64,000 nucleotides of DNA from Mesaphorura yosii (taxonomy: Eukaryota > Arthropoda > Collembola > Poduromorpha > Tullbergiidae), in NCBI GenBank assembly GCA_009869945.1, contig WIXG01000307.1, forward strand, positions 1 through 64,000, written 5' to 3'. Each line of letters begins with the position of its first letter. Position 1 is the first letter of the stretch. The position numbers were made by a program, and so were the translations under genes. Below the pieces are notes generated by a model. The model had not been told where the DNA came from and searched no databases. It worked only from the letters and a program-made list of their open reading frames with translations. Shown in pieces: positions 48,035 to 61,200 of the stretch.

Positions 48035-49511
48035 TGTTCACTTCTGGGTACGTTCTTGGTGAATTAGCTGAACTGACAATCAACCAACAGTCAGTCAGAC
48101 AATAATATTGAACTTCTATTTCAATTTAACTGCTCAACTTCTACTATCTACTCCAAGTCGCACAGTTAACACTGCGGTCACAAAATTCGGCAATTTGCTG
48201 TTTATCTTCTTGTTTCCGTTATCTCAGGCGCAGGCGGCTGGCTAGGAAGAGAACGGGAGAGCTCTGTGCCAGTGCAAAAAATCAACGGACAAAAACAGAC
48301 TCACGGTTGCGCTGTCTCTTCCCTCCCAAACTCAAATGAAACTGGTTGGCTTTCCTTTCTTTCTTGCTTCGTAGTCAAATGTCAATATGAGGAACATCTT
48401 TTGGAGAGAATATCATCTCTTGTCTTCAATGAATTCGCAATTATAATTGCAATTGCATCTGCGCAATTGAATAATTTGAAAATTACTTATGAAATCTTCT
48501 TCCTTAACTATATGACACCGATGATGTCCTGTCTCAGATCAAAGATGATACGGTGAAATTAATGAGGACGAAGATCCTAACTACAATGTGCATTGCACTG
48601 ATCTCCGGCATCAATGGACATTGAATCTCGATGAATGTTGCCGAAATCAAAGCAATCCAATCGAAACTAATTGACAAGGGCCGGGCTGGTAGGGGTCACG
48701 CCGGGTCCGGTATTCCAGCTCCAGCCGTGAAACGAGCGATAAATACTGTAGCATGATCGCGCATTAGTGAACTGAATGATCTGCAAAGACAAGCCATATT
48801 TATTATGAAATGCGACAATTTTACTCCACAAGTCCCATTAATTCATTATGAAATGACAACAATGCAATACGAGCACACTTTACAGGTGCAATGAGGCCGT
48901 CAGACTTTTATGTTCGTACGAAACGAAACCATCGTCACGACTCGCGAAACCACTTATACTTGTACCAAATATTTTGCTTTGCTTGCGCCTTCTCTTTTAC
49001 GTGGCTAGCATGCGAATTGCGATGCAAGTCATTTTCAAGAGTCGCAAAAAGCGGATCGTCATTTAAATAAGCTCAGAGCACAAGATCTTCGAAATTGTAT
49101 TTATGAGCGAGCTTGATCAGGTGTGTACCAGATAACTATTGATTGCTGAGTTCCCCACGTTTAAGGAATGTGCAAATTTTGGAGAATTAGACAACTTCAT
49201 CAGAGAACCTTGTCCAGTTGTTAAAGAATGGTTACGTAACACATGGAGGAGTTTAATTTCACAGATTAACACCCTCCTTAACTACCGACCACAATCCACA
49301 AGGAATGATGGACAATTAAATCTGGATACCTATTTCGAAAAGGTTAGTTACTTGGTTAAAGGTTTCGTGATTGATTTGAAGAATACTTAATTTTGTTTCA
49401 TTGACCTCGGCTATGCGACTCTTTGTTTTCGACCTTCTTGTTCTAAATATTCATAGTACTGTCTTAAATCATTGTATTTTTGATCATATCAGATCCAGCG
49501 CCCGACCCATA
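48035..49511. other. Intergenic/5' region upstream of TRAPPC8, including an unexplained open segment
   Basis: Upstream regions of PRC1 (-) and TRAPPC8 (+). At 49151-49342 a 64-codon segment (FPTFKECANFGELDNF...LNLDTYFEK) is bounded by AG and by AAG|GTTAGT and looks exon-like, but splicing it to the TRAPPC8 ATG exon puts it out of frame with TRAPPC8. Confidence 0.5.
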
Positions 49512-52500
49512 ATGGCAAAATGCAACTTGTCAGCCAAAGAGCTAGCAGTGGAAACATTCAGCCCAAGGGTCGCAGTCCTATGCTCACCGGCCGCGCAAAC
49601 AATTTGTGATAAAAACAACTTGAAGTTCACCCAGCTTATTCAGCCATTCACTGGATTTACAACTGCTTGTAAGTAACCAAATGTATCTGTTAACTTAAAA
49701 AGACTCCGTTAACTTGTTGAAATGACTCAAATGCTGACACCTGATGACTTGTTCGTCTTGCAGTAAGTTGGCGTGAACCAGCTGGTGGTCAAATTTTTCC
49801 GAAACAGCTCAAGATAACTCCGGTAGACTTAGCATCATGGAAGCCACCTGAAATAGACACGCAGAAGAGTCGGAATATACAGTATTCAGTTGTATCCCAG
49901 TGTCTTCCGCCAACCGTGCAACTTGTCAAAGCCTCCTCATCGAAGACCAGAACTCCAAAGAATTCTATTTCTTCAAGCAGTCCCGATAATAACGATGTAA
50001 ATCTTCAGCATCTTGTGTTGAAGCAACAGAAACTCGGGAAGCGGGATGCTGGGATCAGTTTGACGGATTACGACGTGACTATCCCACCTTCAACGCCTTG
50101 GTTTGAATCGTGGAGGGAAACGTTTCTGAAGCATTTTATTGACCAGCAGTCGAATCAATACGAATTCCTTAGTCAATTTATTGCATGCATGTTGGTGATA
50201 TCATCGGCAGAAGGGAAAACCTCCGACGAACTTGGAACAATAGTTGGCAAACTAAGCAAACTCCAACTTCAGCATCAAACTGAATGGCCACAGACTTGGT
50301 TTCTGCCTTCGGTACTGAAATATTATGTGATATTACATGACAACAGCGGAACACAAAGTTTAAAAGAGTAAGCACTTCTGAGAGAAACCTTGTCATTTTG
50401 CTTTATAATTGATCTTAATTAATATAACATTGACTTTGCATATTAGAGCGGAGTCAAACTATCAAGTACTGAGGTCTATGTATGGAGGCACCTTCTGCTA
50501 TATGCTCAAGATTAATAGTGGAAACAAGGAAGAGCAATCAGTGCAGGACCCTTGGACATATTTTATTAACCAAGAACAGCATCTTGTAAGTTTCACAGGC
50601 ACAGATTTCACAAACTATGGAAGGATATTTACGATGGTCTTTTATGATGTTAGAGTGAACCGAGTCCGGACGTGGTTGAAGCCAGTGAGCAGAGTACTGA
50701 TGTCTTCAATTTTGCTCAAATTCCACACCCATTAAGTCCTGAAAGTGAGTTTGCTTCAAAGCTGTTTCTTCCCAATGGTGGAGAAGAAAGGCACAGAGTC
50801 GAGTCCAAGAAGGCTCACTCGACAAAAAGCATCATCCGCGGCCAATTTATGACGCAAGAAGACTTACAGAATATCCAAGCAACGGTCAACGAATTTTGGG
50901 GGAAATCCCTGTTTCCGTACATAGAAAGACAGTGCCGTAACTTAAATGACTCGGTGAGTTTGTACATTCCATGCGTCGAGAAAAACTAATTAATTATAAT
51001 CGATGCGTTATTGATTTCAAGGTCGTAAACAGGAGAAGCATGAGTAAGTCATTCTTTGGTGCAACGAAGAGACTGTTTGGTACATCTTCTAAGACCCCCG
51101 GCATAGTGTAAGCTTGTTTTCCAGTTGTCACACCTTCTACGCGTTGCTTCAAGGGGTTTAAGTGACATTTTGCTTTGATTATTGTAGGTATCCGTTGGAC
51201 TCGTCCGAGATGATGGCAAGAAAATTAGCGGACTTGTACTTTCTATTTGGACATTACGCGGGTGCTTATCAACTCTATCACCAGTTGAAGAAGGACTTTC
51301 AGGGAGACCAAGCATGGCCATATTATGCGTCCTCATTGGAGATGGCTGCGGTTTCTCATTTTATGATGACACAAACAGACAGTTCTCTGACACAAGGAGC
51401 CCGGGCCTTTCCAGCTCACTACATCCAGGAAGCCATCCGGTGTTACTTTGAAAATTGCAGGTTTGTCACTGGTCACATGAATGGAATCAGACAAACAATA
51501 TGTTTGCTTCAATTTCATACAAGTAATACCTTCTTTTCAGAATGACTGATGCAGCTATCCGATGCGCTGTAATTTGCTGTGAGTGTCTGAAGCAGTTGGA
51601 AAATTATGCGGAGGCGGCTACCGTTCTGATTCGAATGACGTCTGGCGATTGTGACCTGCGATCAGCACTGATGCTTGAACAAGCCGCTTACGCATTCATT
51701 CAGCTTAATTCGCCCCGCAAGTATGCACTTCACAGCGTCTTGGCAGGTAACATAAAGTTCGACATGTAGACAATCGACAGTTGGAGCAGTTCCTAATTAC
51801 TTGCTGATGGAAAAATCATCAATACAGGGCATCGGTTCAACAAAGCTGGTCTCAAATATCATTCCCTCAACTCGTACCTTCAAGCTGGGAAAGTATTTTT
51901 TGGAAGAGGATGGAGGTTTGCAGAGGACCATATTCACTTCACGATTGGGAAGCACCAAAGTTTTCTGAGTCTACACACGAATTTAGCAGAACATTTCAAG
52001 TCACTGCTGAAGTTTCCAACTCCACCAGTATCGGCTCAAGTTGAAGTGTACTTCAAAGAATTCCTCTTAATAGCAGCGGTAACTTGAAACCCTTTAAATC
52101 AATTTCGTCGTCTTAATCTTAATTTCTGTGTGTTTGTACAGAAACTCTACGAGGAAGAGAAATTGATTCAAGATTTTTTCATTCCGAAGATCATTAGTTC
52201 AGAAATTAAAGTTAAGATTGGAAACACGGGCCTTGGGGTTGGGGAGATACCGGATCCAGTACAAGGAACATATGACCAGATTCCCATTCAGAGGTAGAAA
52301 CGTTCTAAATTGGAGCTGAAGTTCTATAATTATAAATAAATTATGTTTTTTTTTAGCACGGACAGTGTTGAGGAACAAGTCGTAAAGGAATGTATAGACA
52401 GTTCTGTGATATTTTTCAAGCCTTCTCGCTTATTATTCGCCTCCGCGACGGATAACACTTTACACCCAACGGTGCCTTGTGATGGTGAGTTCAAATTTAA

Positions 52501-54566
52501 CTTGGAACTGCCCAGCGTTTTGTTGGGATTTTGACTGAATTGTAACGTAATACATAATTTTAAACGTTTGCAGAAACTTTTCATGTTGAAATCCCATTTT
52601 ATAATCCCCTACTGATACCACTTGCGATTCAGCGCATCCACCTTTGTTTTGATTCTTCTGCCGTCTCAGCAACCCACATAAACGAGCTTTATCTAACCCC
52701 TGGCGATACTAAATTTGTAAGCATTAAAACTTTACTTTAATTCCATAGGCAAATGTTTTAGAATAATTCAGTTAATCGTTTTCTATGTATAGATTCGGTT
52801 TGAAGTGTTGGGCAGCATTCCAGAGAAAATCTCGTGTGACTGGGTCAATTACGAACTGAGGCTTGGTTCCCTGATAGTGCCATTCAAGCAGAAGCTTCAT
52901 CTGAAGGGTCCAAGACTGAACACTTCTAAGGCCGAGCGTGGCTCAAAGATGTATGCGAAGGATCTACGAAACAAAATTAACGTGATCGAGCAAATGCCAC
53001 TGCTTCAGGTTTCCTTTATGTTTTTTACGTGTAAGAAGTGTGTCATGAGTGGGAAAAAAATGTGTGTTCTCTTTTAGGCTGAAATTGAAGGACTGCCTGC
53101 AGCACTGTTTCAGTCACAATGGGTCAACTTCAATCTTGTACTGCATGATAAGTCCAAAAGTGTTGAGCAAAGAAGGAGAATATCCAAGATATTCTTGGCT
53201 TGTGACAATATGAGCGAGTTCTTGGAAGTCAGTAATGAACTTTCGCCTAACAAGATTGAAAGTGTGGAAAAGAACTACTGCCCGATCAGTGTGAATTTGG
53301 ATGGATCGCCCTCGGTCAAGATACCTTGTGTTCTTAAAGCACCTCAAATTAATTCAGCTCAATTGAATTTATTGGTACTGTACCAAGTCGACCCAGTTCC
53401 GATAACTTCGAATACTCAAGGAGAAGCTGAGAATGATGAAATTTTACCTTTTAGCACAAAACTGCGAGCGTTACCGTATCGCGTTATTAAAGTGCCCATT
53501 AACATTCCTCTTATTCCTTCTCTTAAACTTGATTACTCGTTCCTGAAACCCCTGAGCTCTGTGCTGTTCCTGGGTTTGCTAAAGGTGGAAAATGTGATAC
53601 AACAGGTTAGAACCAACAAGCGCTATTGCCAATTTTTTAAAATTAAGTTCACCGAGAATGTTTCCACAGATTGGCCAGCTTGAAGTCAGCGAATTAGAGT
53701 TTTCTCCAGAATCTGCGTTCACACTAGAAGGACAAGTTGGAGATGAAACTTCAAGTCAAAATCTGAAAGTTGGGTCTTTGGAATCTCGAAACGTAATCCT
53801 GAAGATAAAAGAAAAACCATCTTTGGTTAACTCCCTGATCCAAGAACAAAGTGAGAGTGAAGCAGTCAAGACCGAAGACCATTTGATCCTTAGCCTTAGT
53901 TGGAGCTTCAGCTTGGCATCGTCGGGAAGTTTGGTTGACTTAAGTCGCACCAACAACAATAACAACAAGTCAACTGCACTTGGAATCTACAAGTTGCGAG
54001 TTGAGAACGATGCACTTCGGAAGATGGCAAGTGTTGGGGTTCCGAATCCGGAAAATCAGAAATTTCACTTCGTTGTCAAACACCTCAGCCAAGCTGGTCA
54101 TGACTTTAGCCAGGCTCCGTGCTTCGTGTTCCCTGTCACACTGGAAGTGTATTCTTGTTGGGGCGGTAAAATCAACTTACATATTGAAAGTTCCAAGGCA
54201 GCAGAAATTGAGTGAGTGCCCATTTTGCCTTTTAAATGACTTGTGACGTGGACCACTTCCTAATTGAAGGTTTCAATGCGATGTTTTTGTCGTTGTAGAG
54301 TGGACCAATCCAGTGAACCCGACTCTAGATTCAGCACATCTTCCGAACTTTTATTTATTGGCCAAAAAAGATGGACCTTGGACGTGCGAGAATACGAATG
54401 CGAAAAATTGTGCTACAACATCGGAGTCACGAGGCCAGGTGTTTACAACACGGCTCCAATCATTACAGTAACTAGACTTCTTGAAAACGGGGCCGTGTCA
54501 GAACCAGACAACATATATTCTTTGCATAGTCCACTAATTGTTTCTCATGAGAGCCCGATTACGTAA
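49512..54566 (+). CDS. TRAPPC8: TRAPP complex subunit 8 (Trs85 homologue)
   Basis: Multi-exon gene; ATG 49512-49514 (MAKCNLSAKELAVETFSPRV) aligns with the human MAQCVQSVQELIPDSFVPCV start. Motifs: DYDVTIPPSTPWFESWRETFL, FLSQFIACMLVISSAEG, YYVILHD, DPWTYFINQ, SMSKSFFGATKRLFG, DSSEMMARKLADLYFLFGHY, DQAWPYYASSLEMAAVSHFM, AHYIQEAIRCY, TVLIRMTSGDCDLRSALMLEQAA, GWRFAEDHIHFTIGKQ, IQGPRLN-like KGPRLNTSKAERG, EQMPLLQ, and C-terminal GVYNTAPIITVTR. TRAPPC8 belongs to TRAPPIII, an activator for Rab1 in ER-Golgi traffic and autophagy. Exon 1 ends ACTGCTT|GTAAGT. AATAAA 54790-54795. Confidence 0.95.
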
Positions 54567-55790
54567 TAGACCTCTCAACTGACCAATCACGCTTTTAATG
54601 TCTAATGTCCTACTCGAACGAAGCTGAAGGCCTGGCAAACTTTCGCTTCGTTAGGTGCTTTATTATCGTCTCAACTCTTATGTCTTGGTCTTGAGTATGA
54701 TACTGAGATTTTGCAGTAAAATTATAAATCAAAAATGACGAAAGCAAATGCCAAGCATGTTCCAATGTACTAAATTACCCATTTACAGCAATAAACCAGT
54801 CTATTTTAGCGAATTCTTTATTATTATTCACTCAATCAGAGGGTACAGCAATAAATGAAGATTTGACTAATTCTCGCCATGTGCCAGGAATTAATTAGTT
54901 GCATATTGCAAGATCATTTCCATAGTCCCATCTTGTTGGTCTTGATTCCTGAATGCAGGTACTGAAACTACTAAAACAAAGGTTACTCGATAATTTGTAT
55001 ACATTTATGCATCGAGTTTACGAGATGGCATGATCACTGCGTGTACGTGTCGTGGGTCGGTTCTTCAACTTTTCCTTTCAGATTGAGCAAAAGAGCAGCG
55101 CTATTTGAAGTGTGCCGAGTGTCGAGTCGCAAGCGAGTCGGTCGCATAACATGCCAGTGCCAGCCAGGGTCTGGTCGGTCTGGCGCTATGCAGCAGAGAA
55201 GCTCCATTTTAAACGCAGCGCAACCAAGCCAAAGCAAAGCTAAGCCAACTTTTATGTGTATGGGGTACCATGAACGAAGATGATGTAGCAAAGAAAGATC
55301 CCAAAAGCAAGCGGAATACAGCAAAGCACAGCAGAGAGGCAAAAACTAATACAATAAAACTTGAAAAAATTCATAGTCGTCGATCCGACTCTCCTGATTA
55401 CAGCATTGATTAATATGGGATTTAGTCTTTAAAAATGGTTTGAATCGCACACTATTCGAAGAAAAGGTGTGATTCAATATTTGCAATTTGCAGATTTGCA
55501 GCCAGTTAAAACGGGCTTTACGAGCTAGCTTTTACTAATTTAATATTTCTCGGCAACTGGAGACTGTGGCGCGGCCGCATAAGGTAGCTGTTGTATAATT
55601 TAATTATTTAGCGATTAGGTTTCATTACAAACGTCTGCTGTGGATCACTTTGTGTGCATGTGTAATTATCTACGAAAGATTTGTCGACTTCGTGAATCAG
55701 CTTATGAGCGCCTGACTAATCAGTGCCGTTGCTGTTGGGTGGGCGACGACTTTTAGTCAACATTCGGCGTGGCCTGTTTCTGGATTGTTT
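54567..55790. other. Intergenic between TRAPPC8 and CK2 alpha
   Basis: TRAPPC8 3' UTR (AATAAA 54790-54795) then about 1 kb without a supportable gene. The opposed ORFs at 55034-55342 look like chance in a GC-richer patch. Confidence 0.45.
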
Positions 55791-56201
55791 CAATCAGCAA
55801 CTTTTCAGCGTAAGTCGCTTTTCTGCATTGGCAGAGCATGGCAATATGCCGCTTACTGTGAGAGAATAATGGACCATGTGATTCCTTTTTGTTGGTAGGC
55901 GCTCCGCAATCGCCTTCCAGGAGCTAAATACTGCAGTGGACGAGAAGAACCGCCACAAGAAAGTCGTGCCCGTGGCGGGTTTAACAATAACAAGGTTCCC
56001 AAACGAAAGACAGAACTTCAGCTTTCCTACAATCAACGTGGTCAAATTAAATTCGGTGCCAGCAACTTCGGAAATTATAACCATCAACTACCAACATTTA
56101 GTGGCCAGCACGTTAATCAAATAGCTCCCAAAATTATTTCCCCACCCGATACGATTAGTACTCCTACCACGACGACTACATCTACTAGTGCGAATCCTAG
56201 A
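55791..56201 (+). promoter_or_regulatory. CK2 alpha 5' UTR with short intron and long AUG-less open frame
   Basis: A donor AGC|GTAAGTCG near 55810 and acceptor TTGGTAG ending near 55900 suggest a 5' UTR intron. After it, the frame of the CK2 ATG is open upstream ([14 protein letters not shown]...SANPR) with no ATG. Confidence 0.45.
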
Positions 56202-58241
<2,040 letters not shown>

Positions 58242-61200
58242 GTCAATGTTAATCCGTTTCATAAGAATGGTAAGGAGACAGTACTCGTCAACCCAATGAT
58301 CAAAGTATTTTAACCTTTGTCTTTTTATGTAGATTTAAATTTGAACCATCCGTACTTCTGTGGAGCTCTCGAGTAATTTTTGTATACCTCAACTATCCCT
58401 TGGTACAGCGCATCGACGGCATTGGCTAGTAATTTAACCACAATAGTTGTAAAACTATTCAAAACTTCACCTTGCAAATTGTTGTCGATCAAATTCTCCG
58501 TTATGCCTCGGTAAAGTCCTTGCCGAAATAAAGAAACCTGTACTGGATGTATCTGGCGACGTGAGACCTTAAATAATTTTGTATTTGCTGAAAGATGTAA
58601 GATGACAAATGGAATGTGCTCTGTGTTAACTAATTTTTGGTTGAAATGCATTTAATTTGAAATTTGTAATAATAATCATCAATTTATAGAGCTGTATAGT
58701 ATAGAATAATGTAACCCTGAAATCCTTAACGATCCCCACCATCGTTAAAAATAGTTAAGCAGTCTTCAGCATTTACAGACCGAATGTCACTTTTCTAAAT
58801 ATAAATTACCAAAATCTTAAATAAAGTTAAGTTTTAAATTAGCTGCTTGGCACTCATTATTATGATCTCATCGTATTACCGTATGCCGTTGTATGATAAG
58901 GCCATGAGACAGCAAATCACAGGTAATGCTATTAGTCTCCTTGAGAAGTGAAGTATCATGAAGAGCAAGACAGGAACAGCGAACCGTGTTTATATTTTTC
59001 ATCCCGATAACATCAACTTTTGTTTTTGGGTCAACGGAACTGTATTCTCTCTTCATCTCAACTCAACCTTACACCTTTCCCGTTCGAGTCCTGACAGACC
59101 TCCAACTCATCTCCTGTCTTTTTATCTCGTTGCAATGATCTGGCTCCTGACTGCACCGCTCCAAGACCTGCAACTGGAACATGCGAGAATCCGAGGACCG
59201 TCTCCGTCATACAATTTCCAGATGTTACTGTTATACTCGACTGATTACATATTCCGCATACAAATGACTTGAAATTTTTACAAGATCATGAGTTTCATGA
59301 GAGACTGATGCGAGATTAAATCCACGTTCACATTCAGTCCCAGGTTACACTCATTGAATGAAATCCATATCCAAATAGAATTACTTCTCGGGACACGACG
59401 GGAGCAGGAGCACTAGATACTTTCCCATTCTCACCATCACCTTCAGCAATTCAGCATCCTCGTCCCTATCACCGAGGGCCAGCCCAAAGACAGAGGCTGC
59501 CGACGCGCCGCGACAGGCGAGATCAAATTCAAAACCTGAAAAGCAGGCTGATTGTAATTCAATTCAGTCAGTCAGTCCTCCTCTATACATGCAATGTAAT
59601 GGGAAAGGTATTCGGGTGAAGGTTGCGGGTTGCGCAGCGCAATGAAATTGAAATCCACGTCCAAAGAAAACACATAAACTCCGTTATGGCCGTAATTTAC
59701 AAAGGAGCAGGTAAAAATGAAATGTAAATGCGAAGAATTCACAAAGCCTGCTGGCCAGCTTGCCTTCTTGTTCAAATACTTTGAAGCTTTATTTTATTAC
59801 GCTGCACAGGCTGCCGTGGCTGATTGAATATAATTGGTTCGAATGCTCAATTCTTGTGTCTGAAAAACTATAAAATCTTTTGTGTTTGCTGAAAGATTAT
59901 ATCATTGAATCTTTAGGCCTCTGGCTCCTTCGTAGCAGCGTACCCTGCTCGTTCCATAAAGGAGCAGCGAGCCTGAATTCTGGATAAAATTATCTTTGGA
60001 ATTTAAAGTAGCTCTTTACGATTTACACAACAATGTAGCACGGAACAGTAAATGAGTAAATGGGCTGGCTCCCTGCATTCACCTTGTGCTCACCTTTTCA
60101 TGCATCTCGTATAGGATTCTTTGACTTTGTTGAATACTCGCGAATTGGTGAATTAATTAATTGAATACAAAGTTTTAAAGCAAACTTGGCGTAATAATTG
60201 CTATTCTGTTGATGTTGCTGTGCTAAACAATGCTTTCTTCTCAGAAATGCATACAATTTGGAGTTACTCGACTTCTCCGTTCCAATTCCAATGTGCGACT
60301 TGCAGGCTAATTAAATTAAATCAAGATCAAACATGACACTGGCTGCTTTCATTTATTTATTTTCATCGTGCAATTATACTCGATCCTCGTTATGTTGGCG
60401 TTCGTCACTCAGAGTTCATTAAACTTAGCATAAAGTTGTGCCGTGTGCCATTCTGTACAGCGATGATTCAGCCAATTGTTTATATTAATGAGTTCTACGG
60501 AAAAAACTTCGAATTCAACCAATTAGGTCTTATGAAATCCAAAACTTGTGTTCGTACGTAGGCGAGGACCAATTCAGACTCTGACTGCCAACAAATTAGG
60601 GATTTAAATGAAGGAGAAAGCCAGCATGTCGAAAACGCATATTGCAGGCTGAAATACTTGAAATTATTGCGCAATGGCAATACTGAGTTCAGCATTTCCC
60701 CGTTCGCATTTACGCCAACCCGACCACTGTGATTGCGATATTCTGCGCTCTTGTCTCTCCGATCCTGCTCTCATATTTTTATTTCTGAATTCACTCAGGA
60801 CAAGGCTCGGGACTCGCGACCGAGTCGCGGACCAGGAATTATGAAGGGATGAAGTACAAAGCGCTTTTAGAATGACCATTGTAATTTCTCCCTTCCGTAT
60901 CCACAACTCGATCTCGTACATCGGCTCTGATTTAGTTTTTGTCAGATTTTGTTTGTTTGAGTTGATTAAATACGCCACTGAGAGCCTGAAATCGTGAAAC
61001 CCTTTCTACATTCTGGTTCGTGTTGTCGCAGCTTTGCTTTTGTCAGATGTTTCAACGTTCCAAGCTGAGTTTCCTAAGTAGCTGAGAGTGACGGCGATGG
61101 TCCACATTTTAGGACAATACAATTCGCATTCGTGCAACGCACATTTCGACATTTTAAGGATCCAGAGGACCAGGCAAACGACGCTTTTGCAGTGTGCATG

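Noticed and set aside
55034..55342. Opposed ORFs rich in Leu/Cys and Arg/Ser
   Set aside because: They are mutual shadows in a GC-richer patch with no domains, and no splice-linked neighbours.
59836..59846. tRNA B-box-like GGTTCGAATGC
   Set aside because: No matching A box, acceptor stem or cloverleaf could be paired around it.
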